Below, one piece after another: positions 13,926 through 25,746 of a stretch of 64,000 nucleotides of DNA. The DNA lies in assembly GCA_026874595.1 (NCBI GenBank), contig CM049321.1, positions 48,403,297-48,467,296 of the forward strand, given 5' to 3'. Position numbers and translations under genes: made by a program. Positions within the stretch are counted from its first letter, which is position 1. The number at the start of each line of letters is the position of its first letter. The stretch comes from Sipunculus nudus (lineage: Eukaryota; Annelida; Sipuncula; Golfingiida; Sipunculidae). The notes beneath the pieces were generated by a model. That model was given only the letters and a program-made list of their open reading frames with translations, did not search any database and had not been told where the DNA came from.

Positions 13926-13931
<6 letters not shown>

Positions 13932-13980
13932 GTGTGGGTTTATTTTCACGTAATATATTTCACCCCATCTAAAGCTTTGT

Positions 13981-15894
13981 TTTTAGCTCAGCTGACTATA
14001 AGTCATCTGAGCTATAGTCGTGGTCCATTGTCCGTCGTCCGTCCGTCTGTCCGTCCGTCCGTCCGTCCGTAGATGTGGCACGTTTTGAAACCGTAAGACC
14101 TAGGAATCCAAAATTCAGCATAATGTTAGATGTCCCCAAGATCTCCTACCAAGCCGAAAACTGGGTCTTTGCGACTTCGTTCCTTTTAGAAATTAAGGAA
14201 AAACCTCAATTTTTTATTAAAATCCTATTTTCACACTTCAGGACTGCCTAATATCAAAACCACTCATCTGTTTTTCCTCATATTTACCATAAATATTCTT
14301 CTATTTAGTTCCTATGTACATGCCAGAAATTAAATCTGTTAAGTATAAATTCTTTAAGTTATGGGCCCAAACATAATGGACTTTGTAAAAAATCAGGAAA
14401 AATATTTACTCACTTAACATGAAAAATTTTGAAACTAGAGTCTGTTTTCCCAAGTATATAACTATGTTTAATTAAGATTCAATTGTTTACCCAAAATTAG
14501 ATCTGAATTTTGTAAATTTTTTAAGTAATTAGCATAAAAATAAAATCAGTACCTTAAATTTTGCCCAACTTTGACCATGGCACGTTTTTTTCCTGTAAGT
14601 ACCATTGATTTAATTTTCACAGCATGTAAACATAAATATTTAATTTGTTTAAATCTGAAATTTGGAAGTAAAAGCTTGAAAATTAAGCTAGTTATTGATT
14701 TTTTTCTTGAGGCTCTATTATAGTCATTTGCTTTGTTGACAGATTACAGATGCAGGGTCCCACTCCAGGTCACTGGAAGTCAGCTATGCCAGGGTTTCTG
14801 ATTTGTTACAGTAACTGGGGGAGATCCCCTGCTGTGACAGGTGTACAGTTATTCTCATATCACCACCCCAATGACCCCCGACCCCCCCCCCCCCCCCGCA
14901 AACCCAACCCACCAAGTGTTATGCAGTATTGTTATTGTTTTCACTGTATCTCCTTAATTGTAATGCTGTTTCCACTCTGATTTGCAAAAACTTTCCTTGA
15001 AAAAGTAATTCAAGGTGTAATCCAGAAGATGCAATGTTGTGTAATGTAGCATTTTAAAAGAAATCATTTTTCTTTTAAATGATTTTACCAATCATACTGA
15101 AGCCCATCAGTATGCTTAAATTATGATAAAATATGAAGCACATTATGGATAAATAAAGACACAATTAAAAATTGTGAAATCTAAATCAAGTATTTTTTTT
15201 TAGATATTTATTGTTTTGCAGATTTAAAAGATATATTTTTGTGGTAAAAAATAAATAAACATTTGTATGCATGATGTGGTGTTATCTGACAAGATTGAGA
15301 TTTATGATGATGCAATTGAGAATTATGAATCAACTTTTATATTCAGATATATATGTTTTATTTAAAATGTATAGAAATATTAACTTAAATTAAAAAAAAT
15401 TGATGTGATAAAAAAATGAGGATTTATTACAAACATTTGTTCATTATTTTCCTGCATCAGCAGAATTTGAGATCAGGCTTTGTTTGCCATGTTTTATGTT
15501 GTTAATTAGTTATATTTCAACTGTATACATTTCATAAAAAAAACATATATTTAATAATATATATTTTACAAAAAAAAGATTCGATTGAACAAATGTGTAA
15601 ATTACTGAAATGTCAACAGTTAATCGAAAAGCCAACTAATGATCATGGTAATTGTACAGATCATTTGTTCACAAACTGCTCACATGCTTCAGTTTCAACA
15701 TTAGGAAACACATGGTCAGGTCACAAAATATTATTTGCAACAATTTCTTGCTCATCAATACAAACCAATCATATAAACCAACCATGGCCTTTATTACCTC
15801 TTCCTCTTACACTTTATCTCCATTTGATATTATTTTAGATTTTTACCTTCAAGGTTAACGTCAGCTGAGCACAGTGACCCATAGGTTCCTTGTT
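13981..15894 (+). mobile_element. Family 1 element, full length, beta interior (reference copy)
   Basis: Best-preserved copy, about 1.9 kb. TTTT is followed by the 29-bp palindrome (13,985-14,013), then a long (GTCC/GTCT)n tract at about 14,029-14,075. The left arm then contains TGTGGCACGTTTTGAAACC and ATTTTGCCCAACTTTGACC, followed by a C tract at 14,882-14,897 and the beta interior. The terminus TCAGCTGAGC (15,861-15,870), GTGACCCATAGG and TTCCTTGTT ends at 15,894. The subterminal CAGCTGAGC is the reverse complement of GCTCAGCTG at the left end, and a short palindrome sits just before the 3' end. This layout recalls Helitron2/Helentron non-autonomous elements, including the GTCY tract known from insect DINE-1. 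No transposase or Rep/helicase frame is present. Confidence 0.8.
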
Positions 15895-16290
15895 GTTAAA
15901 GATATTTATATTTACATTGGGAGGGTATGGGAAGGGATTAATTTTTAAAATATGCAATGTAAAGAGGACATTTTGAGGCACCTAAAACAAATGATTATGA
16001 GGATTTTCTGTTCCGCAACTATTCTCCTACATGTTTTTGAACAATATATTAAAACCTGATGTTGTTGGGCTTTAATATTTATATTTCTATAAAATTACGG
16101 TATAAACTGGAAAGTCCAAATATTCAAAAGTTCATAACATGTTATTGTCAATGATGAAACGCGCGGCTATACATTTATAACTTTCAAAATGTCACTATTT
16201 AAAGGTAGTACTGTTGTCAAATAATTAATATGTTTAAATCTTATGACAATCTTTGCATTTGACCGACTTTTGTGATCTGTGAGCGCCCAG

Positions 16291-16420
16291 GCTCGGGCAG
16301 CAGAGCACAGTGCGTGAGTCTGAGTATCAGCCCAGGAGGCGTGAGATTTTTCACGGTCGATCCCACCCCGAGCTCAGCTCTGTGGGAGACCGTGCATGAC
16401 TCGCACGGTAATGCGATTGG
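16291..16420 (+). repeat. tRNA-derived SINE head or tRNA pseudogene
   Basis: GCTCGGG (16,291-16,297) and CCCGAGC (16,367-16,373) form a perfect 7-bp acceptor-like stem 83 bases end to end, the length of a class II tRNA. A box-A-like GCAGAGCACAGTGC and a box-B-like GGTCGATCCC (one base shorter than GGTTCGATCCC) lie inside. GTGAGATTTTTCAC could be a long variable arm. Downstream, ACCGTGC and GCACGGT (16,389-16,409) form a second 7-bp hairpin before a G run. A functional tRNA is unlikely because the anticodon and T arms are irregular. Confidence 0.5.
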
Positions 16421-17257
16421 GGGGGGGGGGGATTCCTCAATATACTAGTTTATATTTGGATGCTCTCATAGTGGAGTAAATCACAAACTTGTGAATTGGA
16501 AAGTAAAAAATATAATAATGAAATTGCTGGGGAATAAAAAAAGTAATCTGAAAAAGAAAGGAAAATTAATTACGAATTAATTGGAAAATAACTCGATAAA
16601 ATGAGAGATATTACGTCTGAAGTGGCTTGCGCCCTCTATGGATGCACCACTGAATAATAAATATGTTATAATAAACCCTAATACGGCATTAAAAATAGTA
16701 ATAAATTACGATGTCATTCAAAATAAAAACAGTAATATATTTCCCATACGTTGAACAAATATGAAAATTCAATATATTTTGATCCTTATAAAAATCTTTA
16801 TCTGAATATTCTGTGTATACTGACTATTTTTATTTGATTCTTATATTTTTATCCTCAGAAAACAAAATTAACCGGACTATAGTCGGAATTCTCGATACAG
16901 TAGTACCGTGCGCTTTCGGACATCCTTCTCTCCGAACAAAATAGTTGCTGGTACCATGCAGGTTCTTAATTAAACAGAATGTGTTATATCTGTAACATTT
17001 GCTATGTAACAATTTATTTTTAAACATTTACTGAACTTTCCCCCAACATAAAATACGTAACAGCGTAAAATATTGATGAGTTAATATAATCTTGTTTTAC
17101 AAATGAAATAAAATATCAATATTATATATTATAAAAAAACATCATCATGAATGTTAAAAAACAGATTGAGTTTATGAAATATATGTCATATTGAAATAAT
17201 TGAAAATGCTTGACACGTTTGCTGACGATATGATGACCAGTGCATTAGCCAATACTG

Positions 17258-17504
17258 GCTTCCGAGTTTTACACATCTGGACCATAATCGGGCATTTCCG
17301 AGAAAAAAAAATAGTCTATAACTTCGGATGGATTACTTTGATTTTTGCATTATGATAGAAAAAAACTTATTCTATCAATAAACATAAAATGGTACTTTCC
17401 ATTGATCTAGTAGCATTTTAATTATGCTTCGATCATTGCTTTATTTAAAAAAATCCTTGCTTCCGACTTCCGACTTCCGAGTTTTACACATAGCCGTTTG
17501 GGAA
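17258..17504 (-). repeat. MITE-like repeat, inverted partner of 13,428-13,692
   Basis: On the minus strand it begins TATGTGTAAAACTCGGAAG, with GTCGGAAG repeated, and ends near ATGTGTAAAACTCGGAAGCC. It aligns with the plus-strand copy 3.6 kb upstream. Confidence 0.6.
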
Positions 17505-17686
17505 TCCCCTACCGGAAGTTATGGTTCTCCCGCTGACAGACGTGGAGACGAGTTTTTCGAGTAAAACTAGCCTCGGTATTAAAAACTGCTGCACGAATAC
17601 ACGTAAGTCAACCGTGGATGTAATAATAATTATTTTCGCCAACAGAATAACGTCACTTTTTGTCTTAACTCAGGAAAATGACAGCT

Positions 17687-17834
17687 CAAGAAGTAGATGA
17701 AAATGAAAAATTAGTGTCAGAAATGGCGTGCACATCTGCACGTACTAGAATTGATGCGAACCCAATAGCTTGTACTGTCACCCCATCGTCTTCAGTATAT
17801 CTAAAATCGACGTTTGGGGTGACAAGCTGTCGCT
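17687..17834 (+). pseudogene. Coding-like first exon truncated at a family 1 element
   Basis: ATG at 17,687 opens a hydrophilic frame starting MTAQEVDENEKLVSEMAC and running about 50 codons. It meets a TAG exactly where family 1 sequence begins (GCTAGGTCACTGG at about 17,832). Upstream, ACACGTAAGT at about 17,598 resembles a splice donor and TTAACTCAG just before the ATG resembles an acceptor, which would fit a 5' UTR exon spliced to this one. The base composition is less AT-rich than the surroundings. I do not recognise the protein. The reading could also be chance; its length is the main weakness. Confidence 0.35.
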
Positions 17835-18964
17835 AGGTCACTGGAAGCCAGCTATGCCATGGTTTCTAATTTGTAACAGTCACTTGGGGAGATCCCCTGC
17901 TGTGACAGGTGTACAGTTATTCTCATATCACCATCCCAATCCCCCCCCCCCCCAAAAAAAAACAACCCACGAATTAAGTGTTGTGCAGTAATTGTTATTG
18001 TTTTCACTGTATCTCCTTAATTATAATGCTGTTTCCACTCCAATATACAGAAACTTTCCTTGAAAAAGTAATTCAAGGTGTAATCCAGAAGATGCCATGT
18101 TGTGTTAATGCAGCATTTTTAAAGAAATCAATTTTCTTTTAAATGATTTTAACAAATATAATTAAACCCACCAGCATGCTTCAATTTATAAAATATGAAG
18201 CACATTATGGATAAATAAAGACAAAGTTTATAATTGTGAAATCTAAATCAAGTATTATTTTTATATATTTATTGTTTTGCAGATTTAAAAGATATATTTT
18301 TGTGGTAAAAAATAAATAAACATTTGTATGCATGATGTGGTGTTATCTGACAAGATTGTGATTTATGATGATGCAAATGAGAATTATAATTCAACTTTTA
18401 TATTCAGATATATATGTTATTTTGGAAATGTATAGAAATATAAACTTATAATAAAAAAAAAATGGTGTGATAAAAAATGAGGATCTAATACAAACATTTG
18501 TTCATTATTTTCCTGCCTCAGCAGAATTGGAGATCAGGCTTTTTTTTTCCCTATATGTATGTTGTTAATTATTTATTTTTCAACTGTATACATTTCATAA
18601 GATAAAAAATACATATTTATTTAATAATATATATTTAAAAAAAAATAGATTCAATGGAACAAATGTGTAGACTACTGAAATATCAACAGTAAATCAAAAA
18701 GCCAACTAATGATCATGGTAACAGTACAGATCTTTTGTTCACAAACTGCTCACATGCTTCAGTTTCAACATTAGGAAACACATGGTCAGGTAACAAAATA
18801 TTATTTGCAACAGTTTCTTGGTCATCAATACCAGCCAATCATATAAACCAACCTTGGCCTATATTACCTCTTCCTCCTTCATTTTATCTCCATTTGATAT
18901 TATTTTAGATTTTTACCATCAAGGCCATCTTCAGCTGAGCACAGTGACCCATGGGTCCCTTGTT
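17835..18964 (+). mobile_element. Family 1 element, 3' portion, beta interior
   Basis: Starts abruptly at AGGTCACTGGAAG, which corresponds to about 14,768 in the full-length copy, and follows it to the right terminus CAGCTGAGCACAGTGACC and GGGTCCCTTGTT at 18,964. A C tract lies at 17,941-17,953. The left half is missing. Confidence 0.8.
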
Positions 18965-20740
18965 TCAATTACAATTCAAGAAATTTTATGAAACTTCTAT
19001 TCAAATTTAGTTCAATGTGCTGGAGAAAAATATCAGTTCAATTCAAATAATTTTTATTCAATTCAAATTCCCAATTCAAAAAGTTGCTTTAATTTGAATA
19101 CATTTCATTTGTGTGATGCCAGTGTTATCACAGGTGTTTTTTTTTTATTTTTACACTAATTAGTTTTGTTCAGAATTGGTTTAATTTTCTCAAAAGCTAG
19201 TTGAAATATCATTAATTACAAGTTTTGCCATTTCATGTGGTAAGGAATAGCAGCCAGATAGGTTTTACTTGTTCTGTTGGGCAATTATTCCTTAAGATCA
19301 TGTAAACCACCAAAAGTCAGTGAAAGGTTTATTTGGATTTCAAATGAGTGGCCATTATTACCTAGTGCAATGAATAAATATGCAAATAATCTTTTTGGGT
19401 GGTGAAAAACATTAAAGTTCTTTTGATTATGGGGTGGTGGAAGGAGGTACAAACAAAGGCCCCCAACACAAAGAGGACAAAAGCCCTTCCCTCCCCCTTA
19501 TCATATTAAAAGAAAATTTCTGTCTACACTTAAAATTCTGTACATTTTATCTGTTGATATGTGTGTTAAATGTATGTAAGGCATTAAAGGGGCCTATTTA
19601 CATACCAGGCATTGCAGGCATGTTAAATATACATGAAATATAGTGTTTTCTTATCGTAGTTTGGTATTTGCCAATACAGGAGGGGGAATGAGCTTCTTGT
19701 TTGTGAATTGTTGCCACAGCACAGTATAGGACGTTTGTTTGCTCATGCTTTCTTACTATAGTAAACATAAACACCCGGACATACATACTGTTTATTTACA
19801 CACAGAACCATAATAATGTATAAAATTTGAAACTGAGATAGTAAGTTCATATGAAAGATGAAAGATGGTGTTGCCCTACATCCTATTGAGTGGGGGAGGG
19901 GTGGTGGCTGATCTCTGTTATATCCCCTAACAAAAGCAAGGTCAAAAAACTTGATGCTTGAATGAGCACAATCATGTGCAATATAATTTTACCACTTTTA
20001 GTCATCAAAGACCAGTAATCTATAGAATATATACAAGTACTTTGCTATCTCATGGCTGTTGCTTGTTCTGGTCAGTAAAGTGCCCTAGGTAATCAAAACC
20101 AATTGTCACCATGTAGCACGCTCTGACATTAGAGAGTCTACAACCAGTGTGCTTGTAGTCAGAGTGCTGTTACATCCTTCAGTGATGAACACCCTTCAAA
20201 GCTCTATAAGGATGCAAATATTTTCATCAGTTCTGACAACACCTCATCGGCCTACAAGTATGCTGTCACATGATATACACCTTACCGATTGTCAGCTTTT
20301 CAGTATACTTTTTAACAGCACCTGACATGAGCTAGAAAAATTCTGTTTTAACTTAGCACTGGTAAACCCCCTCAACATATTTGTTTAATTCTGACCGTAT
20401 TAATACAAAGCCTTGCACACAAAGGTTACCAAATGAATCTTTACCATAGAGATAGAGTTTCAGTTTGGGTTCATGAGTTCACATCATATATTCTTTGTGT
20501 GAATTCATTATTTGTAGCCTTATTGATTGTTAGTTCAGCATTTCTTAGGTTATAACATTAGAAAATGGTCAAAATGGTAATTTCTCATGATCATAACAGG
20601 ATCTATGGAAATACTGTGCTATGTTACCAATGCCTATTTAACCCTTTTGGGCAATTACTTGAACTTGTCTGAAACATCTTGGCTGGGTCACAGAATAAGT
20701 ACCTTGCTTGAAAAAAGCTCCCTTTCAGAACCCATAAAGG
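18965..20740. other. Non-coding stretch
   Basis: Contains short AATTCAAATT-rich repeats at 18,965-19,100. A possible splice-bounded open segment lies at 20,600-20,749 (acceptor CATAACAG, donor AAAGGTGAGA), but nothing else supports it. No recognised gene. Confidence 0.4.
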
Positions 20741-20749
20741 TGAGATGTC

Positions 20750-22450
20750 ATGCCAGAAAGCCCCCTCATCCACCCTTACCCCGCCATTTTTGTCCTCTAG
20801 CCTGTCACATAGATATGGGTGAAACCCTAACCCTTGAAATACAAAGAGCACACTATGTCACAGTAAAACATACCTGTCACATATATACAGGTGAAAGCCT
20901 AACCCTTGAATTACAACCTGTGCACACATTGTCAAAGTGAAATGTGCTTGTCACAGAGATAAGAGTGAAACCCTAACCCTTGAAATACAAGATTAACATG
21001 GTGTGTCACAATACAATGTGGCTGTCATATAGATATAGGTTGAACCCTAACCCTTGAAATACAAGATGAGCAAATTGGTCACTGTTAAATGTACCTGTCT
21101 CATAGGTATGGGTGAAACCCTAACCCTTGAAATACATTATCAGCACATTGTGTCACTCTACAATGTGCCTGTCCCATAGATATGGTTGAAACCCTAACCC
21201 TTTTAATACAAGATAAGCATACTGTGTCACTGTACAATGTGCCTGTCATATAGATATAGGTGAAACCCTTACCCTTGAAATACAAGATGAGCACACTGTG
21301 TCACTGTACAATGTTCCCGTCACATAGATATGAGTGAAACCCTAACCCTTGAAATACAAAATGAGCACACTGTGTCACTGTACCATGTACCTGTCACATA
21401 GATATGAGTGAAACCCTAACCCTTGAAATACAAGATGAGCTTACCATTTCACAATACAATGTTGCTGCCATATAGATATGGATAAAAACCTAACCCTTAA
21501 AATACAAGATGAGCACACTGTGTCACTGTACAATGTGCCTGTTACATAGATATGGCTGAAATTGTAACCCTTGAAATACAAGATGAGCATTCTGTGTCAC
21601 AATATTAAAAATACAGCTGTCATAAAGATATAGGTAAAACCTTAACCCTTGAAATACAAGATGAGCACACTGTGTCACAATATTAAAAATATGGCTGTCA
21701 TATAGATATAAGTGAAACCCTAACCCTTGAAATACAAAATGAGCTTACTGTTTCACAATACAATGTGGCTGTCATATAGATATGGATAAAACCCTAACCC
21801 TTGAAATACAAGATGAACACACTAGTCACAATAGTAAAAAATGCTGGCCAAAAGGCCTTTCGTTTAGGTTTTGACGAACTGATTTCAAAAGGCTGAATCA
21901 AAGTGAATGAGTATCACTGTGAAATGTGCCTTTCACATAGATATGGGTGAAACCCTAACCCTTTAAATACAAGATGAGCACACTGTGTCATTGTACAATG
22001 TGCCTGTTACATAGATATGGCTGAAATTGTAACCCTTGAAATACAAGATGAGCATGCTGTGTCACAATATTAAAAATACAGCTGTCATAAAGATATAGGT
22101 AAAACCTTAATCCTTGAAATACAAGATGAGTACACTGTGTCACAATATTAAAAATATGGCTGTCATATAGATATGGGTGAAACCCTAACCCTTGAAATAC
22201 AAAATGAGCACACTGTGTCACTGTACCATGTGCCTGTCACATAGATATGGGTAAATCCTAACCCTTGAAATACAAGATGATCACACTGTGTCACTGTACA
22301 ATGTGACTGTCACATAGATATGGCTGAAATTGTAATCCTTGAAAAACAAGATGTGCATACTGTGTCACAATATTAAAAATATGGCTGTCATATAGATATG
22401 AGTGAAACCCTAACCCTTGAAATACAAGATGAGCACACTGTCAAAGTAAA
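20750..22450. repeat. Tandem array of a 74-bp unit with a telomere-like core
   Basis: About 22 units. The T of CCCTAACCC falls at 20,974, 21,048, 21,121, 21,195, 21,269 and 21,343, giving steps of 73-74 bp. A typical unit has GTGAAACCCTAACCCTTG, AAATACAAGATGAGCACAC, TGTGTCACTGTACAATG and CTGTCACATAGATATG in that order. CCCTAACCCT matches 1.7 units of the TTAGGG telomere repeat on the minus strand. An interruption at about 21,835-21,925 carries unrelated sequence. Minus-strand frames reading FQGLGFHPYL repeats are artefacts. Confidence 0.9.
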
Positions 22451-23780
22451 ATATGCCTCTCACTGAACCACTGTTGCTCAGAGGCTATGTAGAGTTATGA
22501 GATAACTATGTTGATTTTGCTGTTGATTTATAACTTTATTGAAAAAGAATATATGTGTTCTCACTTCTGACCACCATGTTTTTTGCACAGTTCTGATCAA
22601 AATCATGCATGTAGCCTTCTGTCTGAACGAAAGTATATGTGGAAAAGGAGCAATATACACAATATTTTGTGTACATAGGTAATAATATGCACAGTATCAG
22701 GTAAATAGTACAAACTATGCAGGATATCATGCAAACTGTAGTGTGCATGCCTGATGCCATGCATATAGCCTCAGGCGAGTAATTTTGACTGGGTGATATA
22801 TGAAGGCTTTGAAGCTACCATTTAGAAAACAACCTGGTAATGAAGTAATGTGGACCATGAACTGATTCACAAACCATGTTAGTATGTCAGCATGGTGTGG
22901 GTAAGATACTGCAATTAAAGTAGAGGCTCAAGTTTCGCTGTGCTGCAGAACAAGTCATTCAGCTTTGTTGAATTAAAGACTGGTAGGAATACAAGCAGTC
23001 CCAAGTATACAGAATTAAGAGTTTGATGAGGGTGCACCACTCATTTAATAAGTATCATACTAATATTAATATTGATTACATGATAATTTGAGAGTGGTTA
23101 AGATAGGGCTTCAACCACATTTTATCCCAAGTTATTCCATTCTACGACTGTTCTAAGGGGAAAATGGTTATTAAAAGGGTCCTGTTATCCTACCTGCATG
23201 GTATGATGAAACTTCCATGCTAATTTTTAGTGGGTGCCACCTCATGGACATTTGCCAAAAATAATTTATTACACAAATTTGGGCCCTAAAATTGACACTC
23301 TGCTGTCTCTTATGATATTCATTTGAATTGTTGTAAATACACATTTTTTGATATGTTGATAAATTCTGTTTTGGTCTGTTCCATACCTTAATAATTTCTA
23401 TATAACTTTCCTGTTTTCACTTGTAGAATCTTAAAAAAAAATATACCACTGACCATTTTAAGAATCAAATATTATAAAATCCCATCTCAATTATCGGTTT
23501 TAAAGTGATCATTATGCTGACATAGTGATCCTTAGTAGCTGGTAAAGCCAAGATGCTGAAAAATTATTTGTACCAAAACTTGAGGTTCAAAATTGGGGGG
23601 GGGGGTCGTCTGATACATGGGGTGTCTTATACAAAAGTAAATACAGTAATGCTAGTTTCTTTTCCTAATCTGTTGATACTGATACTGGTTAGGTCTTTTA
23701 ATTGAAATACACTGATTGATGCTTGGTTACAGGTAAACATACTCATAAAGCTAAAATATGCATTTATTGACAAAATGAAG
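22451..23780. other. Non-coding stretch
   Basis: No gene recognised. Short direct words occur near 22,660-22,770. A 9-base G run at about 23,597-23,605 is the only low-complexity tract. Confidence 0.4.
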
Positions 23781-23809
23781 TGTACTACTAGGCCATATGC
23801 TTATTTTTG

Positions 23810-24290
23810 GTGACTGTTGGAACTATTGATGCCTGTCAGAAAAGTAGGACCTTCATACACACTGTTATGTCAGTACTGTCATTGACTGTTAGAGCTGTCG
23901 GGGGGGGGGGGGGGGGTTCTTAGAACATTAAGACCTTTATACTACCAGAGGATATGCTTCCTGCCAGAACTGTCGGTGGCCTATCAGAGCAGTAAGACCT
24001 TCATATTGCTAGTTTATATGCTCACTGTTGGTGACTGTCAGAGCTGTAGGAAGCCTCTCAGAACAGTAACAACTTCATATTGCTACATTATATGCTCACT
24101 GTCAGTGACTGTCAGAACTGTTCGAGGCTCCTCAGGACAGTAACACCTTCATACTACCAGATGATATGCTTACTGTTGGTGACTGTTGGAACTGTCAGAG
24201 GCCTCTCAAAACAGTAAGACCTTCATAATATTACTACTTTATATGTTCACTTGCTCGAAACCACTGACTCTCGGAGGCCTCTAAGAACAT
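23810..24290. repeat. Second tandem array, also with a 74-bp unit
   Basis: Five to six units containing GTGACTGTCAGAACTGT, GGCCTCTCAGAACAGTAAG and ACCTTCATATTGCTAC, with GACTGT starting at 24,033, 24,107 and 24,181 (74-bp steps). A G tract at 23,900-23,916 interrupts one unit. The unit sequence is unlike that of the array at 20.7-22.4 kb. Confidence 0.8.
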
Positions 24291-25100
24291 AGTTATAGTT
24301 ATCAATGTTTGGTATGTTTCCAAATAGAATAGTTTCAATTGGTTGAATATTAACCTGCATTCCTCTCAGTAATTTCATAATTTGTAAAACTTTGTTGGAA
24401 AATCCAGTGGAAATAATGTGAAGATGACAAGATAACCATAAAACCTGAAATTTCATTCTGTAACATTACAATAATTAGTTATGCTTATGAATATGTGAGG
24501 AAGGATGTGTCTGTGCTATATTTTATGTAGTATTGGTATGATAAAATAAATGCTTCACTTTTAAAATGCATGATAAGACTGATTTATAAGGTTAAAATTG
24601 AATTAAGCCCTTGCAAGGAAATTGCATTGTCTTGTTCTTTATACATTGTTAATTAGAATATAAAGTAACATTTGTAATGAAAATATTGATCGTTAAGGTT
24701 ACAAAATGAAAATGAACAGCGTTAAATATGCTTAATAATTAAGTTATCAAGCATTATAATAAGCCTTCTGTCGATGACAGACTTCGTATAAGAAAATGTT
24801 AATAAAACTAGGTCATATATCGCCTACAATATATTTTAATTTGAGTTTACACAAGTGATGATAGTGCTGGTTTAGCACTGTTGGCTGTGCGAGGTGTAGA
24901 AGCATCCCACATGTATAGGTAATAGTAAGAGTAATTGATACCCCAGTAATAGTAATAATAACAGATGGTAAAATGTGGTAATAGTAAGAGTACGTGATAT
25001 ATCACAATCAGAAAAATATTGTTATAATAATACAATAACTCTAATAGACTCCATGTCTATTTAAAACATCCCACCAAAATATCTTTGAAATATAAAAAAT
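24291..25100. other. Non-coding stretch
   Basis: AT-rich, with TAATAGTAA-like runs near 24,920-25,030 that create a tyrosine-rich artefact on the minus strand. No gene seen. Confidence 0.45.
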
Positions 25101-25106
25101 ATATAA

Positions 25107-25443
25107 GGCCAAAAAAAATTAAAGGTTTGGTTCTCAGGCACCGCCCGCATCAATTTTAAACCCCCGCATCAAAAATTTTTATTTTGATTTTCAATAGAAA
25201 CTTATCAATTTTAAGCTGCAGCCGCTCGGACATTTCTTTCAAGAAGATAAAATCATACAATTTCCTTTATTATGTAGTGCTTTTACTTATTTAGCCAAAT
25301 AAATATGTTATTATCATGCTTTTTCCCTTATAATTTGACATTTTTATCGAAACATACCAAAAAAATAAAATTAAAAAAACCGCCCGCCCGCATTGATTTT
25401 CTGAAAAATTGCCTGAGAACCATACCTTTTTTTTATTTTGGCC
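25107..25443. mobile_element. PIF/Harbinger-type MITE
   Basis: The element is 337 bp with about 35-bp terminal inverted repeats. The left end begins GGCCAAAAAAAATTAAAGGT and TGGTTCTCAGGCA; the right end reverse-complements to GGCCAAAATAAAAAAAAGGT and TGGTTCTCAGGCA. A TAA triplet lies on both sides, matching the 3-bp TWA target duplication of PIF/Harbinger elements. There is no transposase. Confidence 0.8.
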
Positions 25444-25446
25444 TAA

Positions 25447-25674
25447 ATGATATAAAATAATACAAATTTTATATTTAACATATATTTTTAGATAGATTTA
25501 CCAACATTTTATCAAAATAATCCACCCAGTGGTTGTTTCAGTGTAGGTGTATGAAGGTTTTGACCATGAACCATCCAGTGGTTACTGAGTTAGTGTGACA
25601 GACAAAAACCCATCCATACAAAAGCCCATCCCTGAACTTGCAGAATAGGACAAAAGCCCACCCTTGACTAAATA

Positions 25675-25746
<72 letters not shown>

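Larger units (their letters stand above)
15895..17590. other. Mostly non-coding spacer with a SINE head and a MITE-like repeat
   Basis: AT-rich. It contains the tRNA-like segment at 16,291-16,373, a G run at 16,419-16,431 and the inverted repeat partner at 17,258-17,504. The remaining sequence shows no exon I can support. Confidence 0.4.

Noticed and set aside
16291-16373. Functional tRNA gene
   Set aside because: The acceptor stem is perfect but the B box is one base short and no regular anticodon arm can be drawn.
14750-17991. Similar short frames at 14,750, 15,593 and 17,770
   Set aside because: All are the same family 1 beta interior in different copies; frames are not conserved between copies.
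20600-20749. Open segment with acceptor CATAACAG and donor AAAGGTGAGA
   Set aside because: No family similarity and no phase-matched neighbour; it runs into the satellite.
20624-22221. Minus-strand frames with repeated FQGLGFHPYL motifs
   Set aside because: They track the 74-bp satellite, whose unit is not a multiple of three; the frame changes every unit.
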